From positions 1 to 8,025 of the forward strand of contig JAAYXG010000306.1 in NCBI GenBank assembly GCA_012516015.1: a stretch of DNA of 8,025 nucleotides, written 5' to 3'. Under the pieces are notes generated by a model. That model made no database searches. It saw only the letters and a list, made by a program, of their open reading frames with translations, and was not told where the DNA came from. The first letter of the stretch is position 1. Each line of letters begins with the position of its first letter. Positions 1 to 5,794 of the stretch are shown here, piece after piece. A program made the translations under genes and the position numbers. This DNA comes from Lysobacteraceae bacterium (GTDB taxonomy: Bacteria; Pseudomonadota; Gammaproteobacteria; Steroidobacterales; Steroidobacteraceae).

Positions 1-10
1 ACGCGCTTGC

Positions 11-31
11 GCGTCACGCGTCGCGCGTCAC
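11..31. repeat. Tandem heptamer array over the ccoS stop
   Basis: Three consecutive 7-base units are visible: GCGTCAC (11-17), GCGTCGC (18-24) and GCGTCAC (25-31). In coding orientation the unit is GTGACGC, and the stop codon of ccoS is the TGA inside the last unit. Just beyond it, positions 1-14 (ACGCGCTTGCGCGT) form an inverted repeat of six base pairs around TT, which could be a weak hairpin downstream of the operon. The window edge cuts the region, so whether an inverted partner array exists is unknown. The array lacks the GCCRGA boundary seen in the other four elements, so membership in the same family is inferred only from the period and the gene-end position. Confidence 0.6.
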
Positions 32-184
32 TCCGTCATCCGTTGTCTGATCCTCGATGAGGACCTCCCAAGCCGGCGTCTCCAGATCGTCGAATTGTCC
101 GTTGCCGACCGCCCAGAAGAACGCCCAGAGGCCGAAGACCACGAGCACGAGCGTCAATGGGATGAGAACGAAGAGAATGCTCAT
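14..184 (-). CDS. ccoS: CcoS, small cbb3 oxidase maturation protein
   Basis: This 56-residue protein matches CcoS, a single-span membrane protein needed for insertion of the redox cofactors (hemes b and copper) into CcoN in bacteria where it has been studied. Residues 1-27 form one hydrophobic helix (MSILFVLIPL at the start). It is followed by the family hallmark GQFDDLETPAW at about 29-39 and an acidic tail, and the length is normal for the family. I chose the ATG at 184 because it directly precedes the hydrophobic helix; it lies 11 bases after the ccoI stop, as expected for the last gene of a ccoGHIS-type cluster. No clear Shine-Dalgarno sequence is visible, so coupling to ccoI is likely. 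The last residues (VTRDA) and the TGA stop are encoded inside a heptamer array at 11-31. The assignment is firm from the motif and position; it is easy to miss because it is so short. Confidence 0.93.
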   Translation of the reverse strand: MSILFVLIPLTLVLVVFGLWAFFWAVGNGQFDDLETPAWEVLIEDQTTDDGVTRDA

Positions 185-195
185 GATGCTTGCTG

Positions 196-2871
196 CTATA
201 GGGCTCTACAGGGCTTGGGGCTTGGGGCGTGGGCCGGAGAAGCAGTTTCAGAGGCTGTAGCCAGAGATGAATTCGTTTCGCGCGACTGCACTTGCACGTT
301 CTGCAAGCGCCACTTCTCTTTCGGGCCCGAGCCCCAAGCCCCAAACCCCTTGCCCACTCGCATGGCGTTGAGCACGACCGCCACCGAGCTCAGCGACATG
401 CCGATCGCAGCGGCCCACGGGGGAATGAATCCGAGCGCCGCGAGCGGAAGGCCGCAGAAATTATATGCGGCGGCCCAGACGAGATTCTGCTTGGCGATCT
501 TCATCGTGCGCCGCGCGGTTTCGATCGCGCGCGGCAACGCAGCCAAGCGTTCGCCGACGAGCACGATGTCGGCGGCGGCGAGCGCAAGCGCGGCGCCACG
601 GCCCATCGCAATCGAGAGGTTCGCGGCGCCTAGCACCGGTGCATCGTTGATGCCGTCGCCGACCATCGCGACGTGCACCCCATCGCTTTGCAAGCGTTGA
701 ACGCGCTCGAGCTTCTGTGCAGGCGAGCCTCGTGCGGCGTAGGTGTGGATGCCGCATTGTGAGGCGATCTTCGCTACGACGGGACGAACGTCGCCGCTCA
801 GAATCTCGCTCTCGATCCCCAACGAACGCAGCACGGCAACGGTCTCGGCCGCATCCGAACGCAGCGAATCGCTGAAAGCGAACTGCGCGAGCGCTTGCTC
901 CTCGTCGCCCAACGTCACGGTCGCGAACGGATCGGAAGGCTCCGCCGCATCGAGCGATTCCCCTCGAAGGGCCGCAACGAAATCCGCGCGCCCGAGCCGA
1001 TAGCGACGGCCGTCGATCATCCCTTCGATGCCGAGCCCTGGCTCGACGCGCGCGTCGAGCACCGTGCCGACATCGATGTCGATGGCCTTTGCGGCCTCGG
1101 CAAACGCCCTCGCGATCGGATGCTCGGACACCGTCTCGAGCGTCGCGGCGATTTCCAAGCACGTTGCAGCAGGGAGCGTGCCGAGCTGTGTCGTACCCTG
1201 CAGGCGCACTTCACCCCGTGTCAGGGTACCGGTCTTGTCGAATACGATCCGCTCGACTTTCGCGAGCGACTCGATCGCATCCGCGTTCGTCACGAGGACG
1301 CCTTGACGTGCGAGCGCACTGGTTGCCGCTGCAAGCGCCGCGGGCATCGCAATGGCGAAGGCGCACGGACACGCGACGACGAGCACCGCCAGCGTCGCGG
1401 GGAACGCACGGGACGGATCGACGGCAAGCCAGATCGCGCATACGCCGCCGGCGGCAAGCAGCACGTAGCGCAAGAAATTGGCCGCGGCACGATCGGCCGC
1501 TTGCGCGATCGCCGGCTTCTGAGATTGCGCGCGTCGTAACAGCGAGACGATGCCCGACAACACCGTCTCTTGACCGATCGCGGTGACGCGTATCGTGATC
1601 GGCGCCCGCACGTTCAGGGTTCCGGCAGACACGTTGTCGCCGTGCTTGCGTCGAACCGGCGTCGATTCGCCCGTGAGCAGCGCCTCATCGAAGCTCGATT
1701 CTCCTTCGACGATGACGCCGTCGGTCGGCACGATCTCGCCCGCGCGCACGATCACGAGATCCTCGCGCGCGAGCGCCGCGGTCGGGACGTCCTCGAGAAG
1801 GCCGTCGCGCAGGCGATGCGCCGTCGCGGGCACGTGACGCGTCAGCGCATCGGTCACACCGGTCGAGCGATGTCGCGCCGACATCTCGACGAACCGGCCG
1901 AGCGTCAAGAAGAACACGAACATCGTCACCGAGTCGAAGTAGACCTCGCCGTGCCCGACGAACGTATTCCAAGCGCTGGCCGAAAAGGCGAGCAACAATG
2001 CCGCGCTCACCGGCACGTCCATACCGACCGTACGCGCGCGAAGACTCGTCCACGCATTCGTGAAGAACGGCTTACCCGCGTAGACCATCACCGGCGTTGC
2101 AACAATCAAGCTGACGAGGCGGAAGTAGTGCAGCAGCTCCGGGTCGATGGTTTCGCCGGTGAGATCGGCGGCGTACGCCGCAACGGCGAACATCATGACC
2201 TGCATCATCCCGAACGCCGAGACAGCAAGCCGCTTGAGCGCGGAGCGACGCTCCTGCTCGCGAACGCGCACGAGCGTCTCGTCGCTCGCGGGGTAAGGGC
2301 GATAGCCGAGCCTCGCGATCATGCGCAGGAGTTGGCCTAGATTGAGCTGCGAAGAATCGAATTCCACATGGGCGCGCCCGGTCGCGGAGTTGAGCTCGAT
2401 CTTGGCGACCCCGGGTGTGCGACTGACGATTCGATCGATCAGCCAGCCGCAGGCCGCGCATCGCAAGCCTTCGACGAGCAGCGGTACGCTACAGATCTCG
2501 CCTCGGTGCGTGACGAATTGATTCGCGACTTCCTCGCGCTCGTACGCCGCCCAGGTATCTTCCTGCAAGGCGCTCTCATCCGGACGCGCGGAAGGCGCCT
2601 CTCTGAAGCGATAAAAATCGTCGAGCCCAGCCCCCGCGATCAGCTCCGCGACCGCAAGACATCCGGCGCAGCACACCGGCTCATCGCGGCCGTGGATGCG
2701 CGCGGTGAATGTCGAACCGTCGAGGGGCTCGCCGCAGTGGAAGCAGCAAGGGGCTCGGGGCGTCGGGCTCGGGGCGTGGGTCGGAGACGAGACAGCAGCA
2801 ACAGAAGGCGCTGCACCTGCAGCGTGTCCGGCCCACGCCCCGAGCCCTACGCCCCGAGCCCCCTTCTTCAT
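196..2871 (-). CDS. ccoI: CcoI, copper-transporting P1B-type ATPase for cbb3 oxidase assembly
   Basis: CcoI (FixI) is an inner-membrane copper ATPase that provides copper for the CuB site of CcoN. In order: cysteine clusters CCFHC (42-46) and CCAGC (67-71), both usual at the CcoI N-terminus; a heavy-metal domain with CAAC at 138-141; membrane helices from about 212; the actuator motif TGES (400-403); the metal-binding CPC (501-503); the phosphorylation motif DKTGT with D545; SEHP (582-585); GDGINDAP (738-745); and a final helix pair ending near 838. The ATG at 2871 overlaps the ccoG TGA (ATGA). No other in-frame start precedes the first cysteine motif; the next possible one is the GTG for V66. 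At 891 residues it is longer than usual because both ends are encoded by heptamer repeat elements: residues 4-41 at the start and 839-888 at the end. Function is certain; how much of the two tails stays in the mature protein is not. Confidence 0.97.
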   Translation of the reverse strand: MKKGARGVGLGAWAGHAAGAAPSVAAVSSPTHAPSPTPRAPCCFHCGEPLDGSTFTARIHGRDEPVCCAGCLAVAELIAGAGLDDFYRFREAPSARPDESALQEDTWAAYEREEVANQFVTHRGEICSVPLLVEGLRCAACGWLIDRIVSRTPGVAKIELNSATGRAHVEFDSSQLNLGQLLRMIARLGYRPYPASDETLVRVREQERRSALKRLAVSAFGMMQVMMFAVAAYAADLTGETIDPELLHYFRLVSLIVATPVMVYAGKPFFTNAWTSLRARTVGMDVPVSAALLLAFSASAWNTFVGHGEVYFDSVTMFVFFLTLGRFVEMSARHRSTGVTDALTRHVPATAHRLRDGLLEDVPTAALAREDLVIVRAGEIVPTDGVIVEGESSFDEALLTGESTPVRRKHGDNVSAGTLNVRAPITIRVTAIGQETVLSGIVSLLRRAQSQKPAIAQAADRAAANFLRYVLLAAGGVCAIWLAVDPSRAFPATLAVLVVACPCAFAIAMPAALAAATSALARQGVLVTNADAIESLAKVERIVFDKTGTLTRGEVRLQGTTQLGTLPAATCLEIAATLETVSEHPIARAFAEAAKAIDIDVGTVLDARVEPGLGIEGMIDGRRYRLGRADFVAALRGESLDAAEPSDPFATVTLGDEEQALAQFAFSDSLRSDAAETVAVLRSLGIESEILSGDVRPVVAKIASQCGIHTYAARGSPAQKLERVQRLQSDGVHVAMVGDGINDAPVLGAANLSIAMGRGAALALAAADIVLVGERLAALPRAIETARRTMKIAKQNLVWAAAYNFCGLPLAALGFIPPWAAAIGMSLSSVAVVLNAMRVGKGFGAWGSGPKEKWRLQNVQVQSRETNSSLATASETASPAHAPSPKPCRAL
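211..355. repeat. Mirror-image heptamer element A, inside the 3' end of ccoI
   Basis: The left arm (211-238) reads GGGCTTG, GGGCTTG, GGGCGTG, GGCCGGA. The reverse complement of the right arm (321-355) reads GGGCAAG, GGGTTTG, GGGCTTG, GGGCTCG, GGCCCGA. The last four units of each arm agree at 24 of 28 positions, so the arms can pair across an 82-base spacer (239-320). The spacer holds GGCTGTAGCCAGA at 253-265, a 13-base match to element D, and a perfect small hairpin, CTTGCA-CGTTC-TGCAAG, at 291-307. The element encodes the last 53 residues of CcoI except the final few, and ends 12 bases before the ccoI stop. Confidence 0.85.
2750..2862. repeat. Mirror-image heptamer element B, encoding the CcoI N-terminus
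   Basis: Two 36-base arms, 2750-2785 and 2827-2862, are inverted copies with 34 of 36 positions matching. Each is made of the units GGGCTCG, GGGCGTC or GGGCGTA, GGGCTCG and GGGCGTG, closed by GGTCGGA or GGCCGGA. The spacer is 41 bases and contains a perfect small inverted repeat, GCTGCA-CC-TGCAGC, at 2810-2823. In the transcript the stem would begin about 10 bases after the A of the ccoI start codon. The element is translated as residues 4-41 of CcoI, giving a Gly/Ala-rich stretch (GVGLGAWAG) and a Pro-rich stretch (HAPSPTPRAP). It is the best preserved of the five elements. Confidence 0.9.
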
Positions 2872-4253
2872 ATTCCCGCCGGCGCGATGAAGCGCGCTTC
2901 GGCGCGCGATTCGACGCCGGAGCCGTCCGTTGAGGTGGCGATGACTTCGATGTCCTGCCCGCCGCGAACCGTGGAGGGAACGCGGATACGCGCGACGATG
3001 CTTACGATGCCTTCTGCATCGACGATGTACGTCGGCGCTTCGGTGTCGAGCTGGGCCTCGTGCAATCCTTCGACGCGCAGGCGCATCTCATGCGGCTTCG
3101 TATCCTTGTTGACGAGCCGGATCGTATAGACGTTCTCGATGTCGCCGTTATCGAGGCGGCGATAGAGCGCGTTACGATCGCGGAGCACGTCGATCTCGAC
3201 GAGCGGGCGATTGGCCACCGCTAAGAAGAATCCGGCGATCAATAAAACGAGCGCCGTACCATAAATAAGGGTACGCGGACGGAGGACGCGAGTCTTGTCG
3301 CCTTCCATTGCCGCTTGTGTCGTGTAGCGGATCAGTCCTCTTGGGTATTGCATCTTCTCCATGACATCGTCGCACGCGTCGATGCACGCGGCGCACGCGA
3401 TGCACTCGAGCTGCAGTCCCTTGCGGATATCGATGCCCGTCGGACACACCTGTACGCAGATGTTGCAGTCGATGCAGTCGCCGAGATTGCGGCTGCGCGG
3501 ATCGACGGCGCGCGGGCGTGAGCCGCGCGGCTCGCCGCGCGCGGCATCGTAGGAGATGATGAGCGTATGGCGATCGAACATCGCGCTCTGAAAGCGTGCG
3601 TACGGGCACATGTACTTGCACACTTGCTCGCGCATGTAGCCGGCGTTGCCGTAGGTCGCAAAGCCATAGAACAGCATCCAAAACCATTCCCACGACCCGA
3701 GCGAGAGTGTCGCGACTTCTTTCGCGAGCACGGGGATCGCCGTGAAGTAGCCGACGAACGTGAATCCCGTGAAAAGGGAAAACCCGATCCAAAGCGCTTG
3801 TTTCGCGCTCTTGCGTAGGATCTTGTTCGCGTTCCATGGGCCTTGGTCGAGCTTCATGCGCCGCTGGCGGTTGCCCTCGGTCCAGCGCTCCATCCACACG
3901 AAAATCTCGGTCCATACGGTTTGCGGACAGGCATAGCCGCACCAGAGCCGTCCCGCGAGGGCCGTGAAGAAGAACAACGACAGCGCGGCGATCACGAGCA
4001 GCCAGGTGAGCAGGAAGAAATCCTGCGGGAAGAACGTGAGCCCGAAGACGTAGAACTTGCGCGCCGGCAAATCGAATAGCACGGCCTGTCTGCCGTCCCA
4101 GCGGATCCACGGCAGGACGTAGAACACGCCGAGCAGCGCGATGACGGAGATCACGCGCAAACGATTGAAGCGGCCGCTAACCTCGCGCGGATAGACCTTC
4201 TGATGCGCGCTGTAAAGTCCGGTGGAGGGCGGTTCTTTGAGTACGGCGTTCAA
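2868..4253 (-). CDS. ccoG: CcoG, membrane iron-sulfur protein of cbb3 oxidase assembly (FixG/RdxA)
   Basis: CcoG is a membrane protein with two [4Fe-4S] clusters, reported to act as a cupric reductase that supplies Cu(I) during cbb3 assembly. The 461-residue length fits the family. After a cytoplasmic start (YPREVSGRFNRLR, 21-33) come membrane helices at about 33-50, 80-100, 155-172 and 187-203, then the membrane cysteine motifs CGYACP (105-110) and CKYMCP (212-217). The ferredoxin part has C260, C263, C266, C270 and then C284, C287, C290, C294, the second set ending in CIDACD as is usual for CcoG. A further helix at about 328-347 leads to an immunoglobulin-like periplasmic domain (350-461). 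The start is TTG at 4253: a TAA lies four codons upstream, and no ATG or GTG occurs before the conserved region. The stop overlaps the ccoI start. Confidence 0.96.
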   Translation of the reverse strand: MNAVLKEPPSTGLYSAHQKVYPREVSGRFNRLRVISVIALLGVFYVLPWIRWDGRQAVLFDLPARKFYVFGLTFFPQDFFLLTWLLVIAALSLFFFTALAGRLWCGYACPQTVWTEIFVWMERWTEGNRQRRMKLDQGPWNANKILRKSAKQALWIGFSLFTGFTFVGYFTAIPVLAKEVATLSLGSWEWFWMLFYGFATYGNAGYMREQVCKYMCPYARFQSAMFDRHTLIISYDAARGEPRGSRPRAVDPRSRNLGDCIDCNICVQVCPTGIDIRKGLQLECIACAACIDACDDVMEKMQYPRGLIRYTTQAAMEGDKTRVLRPRTLIYGTALVLLIAGFFLAVANRPLVEIDVLRDRNALYRRLDNGDIENVYTIRLVNKDTKPHEMRLRVEGLHEAQLDTEAPTYIVDAEGIVSIVARIRVPSTVRGGQDIEVIATSTDGSGVESRAEARFIAPAGI

Positions 4254-4289
4254 TGGCAGCGGTTAGCAATTGGCGGTGGGCGGAAAGTC

Positions 4290-4307
4290 GGATCGCCCCT
4301 GCGATCC
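4290..4307. other. Perfect stem-loop in the gap between the small membrane gene and ccoG
   Basis: The 70-base gap 4254-4323 holds a perfect inverted repeat, GGATCGC-AGGG-GCGATCC on the transcribed strand (7-base arms, 4-base loop). No T-run follows it in the direction of transcription (the next bases are GACTTTCC), so it is not a standard intrinsic terminator. It could slow polymerase, stabilise the ccoNOQP message end or mark processing between structural and assembly genes; these are inferences. On the plus strand at 4272-4292 there are also two heptamer-like units (GGCGGTG, GGCGGAA) followed by AGTCGGA, possibly a decayed relative of the repeat arms elsewhere in the window. No clear promoter was recognised in this gap. 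Confidence 0.45.
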
Positions 4308-4323
4308 TCGATCCGCTACCAGG

Positions 4324-4584
4324 TTAGACATCATCGGTTCCATCGGTTCGCCGCGTCTCGACCAAGAACGCGGTGAACGCGCTCGCGAGCGCGCAGCTCA
4401 TCCAAAAGAAGAAGAAGCCGACGGCGTAGCCGGTCATGCGATCGCGGGCCCACGACGGCGGCGCCTCGTCGTCTCCGATCAACAGCGGATCGACGAATGC
4501 GAAGCACACCATCGTCGCGACGCACGCCGTGAGAAACGACGCCCACACGACGACACCGACATCGAGCTGCGTTCGCTTGTTCAT
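4324..4584 (-). CDS. Small two-helix inner-membrane protein of unknown function, cbb3-linked
   Basis: I do not recognise this 86-residue protein as a named family. Two hydrophobic helices are clear, at about 9-31 and 51-74, joined by an acidic loop (DPLLIGDDEAPPSWARDR). Positive residues near the N-terminus (K3, R4) and after helix 2 (R78, R79) suggest that both ends face the cytoplasm and the loop faces the periplasm. Cysteines are at 21, 27 and 64, all in or near the helices, and FFFFW (57-61) marks helix 2. The ATG at 4584 overlaps the ccoP TGA (ATGA), so translation is probably coupled. The bases just upstream belong to repeat element C, and no Shine-Dalgarno sequence is seen. Position between ccoP and ccoG suggests a role in cbb3 assembly or stability. 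It is too short, and has one helix too many, to be a normal CcoH. Confidence 0.8.
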   Translation of the reverse strand: MNKRTQLDVGVVVWASFLTACVATMVCFAFVDPLLIGDDEAPPSWARDRMTGYAVGFFFFWMSCALASAFTAFLVETRRTDGTDDV

Positions 4585-5633
4585 GTGGTGTTGGGCTCTG
4601 GGCTCTGGGCGCTGGGCTGCTCGCCAGAGGAAGAACGGAGTGTTGGAGTCGTAGCTTCACCATCGGCGTCGGAGCTGGCGCTAGCTTCATTCTGGCCAGA
4701 GCCCAGCGCCCAGCGCTCAGAGCCCAGGCTCATCACATAGGCCGCCAGCAGTTTCACCTTCGCTTCGCCGAGCAACTCGAGATGTGCCGGCATTTGATTG
4801 TCGCGGCCATGTGTGATCGTCGCGCGAATCGAATCGAAGTCGCGGCCGTGCAGCCATACATCGTCAGTGAGGTTCGGCGCGCCGAGAGCGGTGTTGCCCC
4901 GTCCATCCATGCCGTGACATGCGGCGCAGAGCATCTCGAAGTGCTGCTTGCCCGCCGCGATCCAATCTTCAGGCGCCTTGCCGCCCGACAAAGACACCAC
5001 GTACGAGGCGACTTCATTGACGCCGGCCTCGCCGAGCGCGCTGCCGAGCGCGGGCATGATGCCGTGGCGGCCGTGCGCGATCGAGGCATAGATCGTGTCG
5101 GGATCGCTGCCGTACAGCCAATCGTCGTCGGTCAGATTCGGGAAGCCTCTCGCGCCGCGCGCATCCGAGCCGTGGCACGTCGAGCAGTTGGCGGCGAAAA
5201 GGTTCTTTGCGGTGGACATCGCGGCCGCATCGCGTGCGAGCGCTTCGAGGGGTTGGTCCTTGACGAAGGCAAGCCGCGCTTCCAGTTTCTCGCGCGCGAT
5301 CGCGACCTGCTTCTCGTACTGATCGACTTGGCTCCAGCCGCGAATGCCGGTGAAGTTGCCGAGGCCGGGGAAAATCGCGAGATATACGAGCGCGAACAGA
5401 ATCGTGATGATGAAGAGCCCGAGCCACCAGCGCGGTAGCGGGTTGTTGTACTCCTCGAGATCCCCGTCCCAAACGTGTCCGGTCTTCTCGACCGTACCGT
5501 CAGCCGCGGGCGCGGCTTCGCCTGTCGGCGTGCTGCGATCGCGTGCGGTCCACCACATCAGCCACGCGCACGCGAGAATGTTGACGAGGGTGAAGACGAT
5601 GATGAAGAGGCTGGCGCCTTTCGTCATGATCAT
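4581..5633 (-). CDS. ccoP: CcoP, diheme cytochrome c subunit of cbb3 oxidase
   Basis: CcoP is the membrane-anchored diheme cytochrome c that passes electrons towards CcoO and CcoN on the periplasmic side. Two helices (about 8-28 and 70-90) flank a cytoplasmic loop; this two-helix form is common in gammaproteobacteria. Heme 1 is bound by CSTCH (150-154) with M193 (GIMPALG) as the probable axial ligand, and heme 2 by CAACH (236-240) with M281 (NQMPAH). The start at 5633 overlaps the ccoQ stop (ATGA) and has GGGGTGAG five bases upstream; M3 is a possible alternative start. The normal fold ends at about 303 (AAYVMSLG). The remaining 47 or so residues are low-complexity, rich in Ser, Gly, Glu and Pro, and are encoded by repeat element C. 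This makes the protein longer at its C-terminus than the fold needs. Confidence 0.97.
   Translation of the reverse strand: MIMTKGASLFIIVFTLVNILACAWLMWWTARDRSTPTGEAAPAADGTVEKTGHVWDGDLEEYNNPLPRWWLGLFIITILFALVYLAIFPGLGNFTGIRGWSQVDQYEKQVAIAREKLEARLAFVKDQPLEALARDAAAMSTAKNLFAANCSTCHGSDARGARGFPNLTDDDWLYGSDPDTIYASIAHGRHGIMPALGSALGEAGVNEVASYVVSLSGGKAPEDWIAAGKQHFEMLCAACHGMDGRGNTALGAPNLTDDVWLHGRDFDSIRATITHGRDNQMPAHLELLGEAKVKLLAAYVMSLGSERWALGSGQNEASASSDADGEATTPTLRSSSGEQPSAQSPEPNTT
4593..4725. repeat. Mirror-image heptamer element C, encoding the CcoP C-terminal tail
   Basis: The left arm reads GGGCTCT (4593), GGGCTCT (4600), GGGCGCT (4607) and GGGCTGC (4614), followed by TCGCCAGAGG. The right arm at 4698-4725, read as reverse complement, gives GGGCTCT, GAGCGCT, GGGCGCT and GGGCTCT followed by GGCCAGA (to 4691). 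The four heptamer units agree at 24 of 28 positions. The spacer contains an imperfect palindrome, AGCTGGCGCTAGCT (4673-4686; 12 of 14 positions symmetric), close to the right arm. The left edge lies 9 bases from the ccoP stop, so the element supplies nearly all of the tail after residue 303 and also forms the leader of the next gene. Confidence 0.85.
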
Positions 5634-5794
5634 GATTGCTCACCCCGCGTGTCGACGGCATCGCTCTCGAGCGGCAGCATTGCGGCCGCCTCGAAATCCG
5701 CCTTGCGATGCTTGCTCCACGCCCAGATCCACAATGCGATGAAGGCTGCGAACGTCGCGAGCGTCAGCAGTCCGCGAATCGTTCCGATGCTCAT
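5630..5794 (-). CDS. ccoQ: CcoQ, small single-helix subunit of cbb3 oxidase
   Basis: CcoQ (FixQ) is a short subunit that stabilises the CcoP-CcoNO complex. The 54-residue product has one hydrophobic helix at about 8-26, opening with [13 protein letters not shown]. It is followed by the family signature [18 protein letters not shown] (24-41) and an acidic tail. The ATG at 5794 overlaps the ccoO TGA (ATGA), has GAGGGG five bases upstream, and the stop in turn overlaps the ccoP start. A longer in-frame opening extends upstream, but it runs antiparallel to nothing conserved and lies within ccoO, so the short form is preferred. Length and signature are both typical. Confidence 0.95.
   Translation of the reverse strand: MSIGTIRGLLTLATFAAFIALWIWAWSKHRKADFEAAAMLPLESDAVDTRGEQS
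5639..5646 (-). promoter_or_regulatory. Ribosome binding site of ccoP
   Basis: On the coding strand GGGGTGAG stands five bases before the ATG at 5633. It contains GGTGA, complementary to the 3' end of 16S rRNA, and supports M1 over M3 as the ccoP start. Confidence 0.55.

Noticed and set aside
36..344. 102-codon minus-strand reading frame over the end of ccoI and ccoS
   Set aside because: It is out of frame with both genes, is rich in Arg and Pro, and lacks any recognisable domain. The ccoS frame in the same place has a clear family signature.
1570..2340. 256-codon plus-strand reading frame, and similar long frames opposite or within ccoI
   Set aside because: They are shadows of a GC-rich coding gene: Arg/Ala-rich, without hydrophobic or conserved patterns, while the minus frame has all P-type ATPase motifs.
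4290..4307. Intrinsic transcription terminator
   Set aside because: The stem is perfect but no run of T follows in the direction of transcription, so only a stem-loop is reported.
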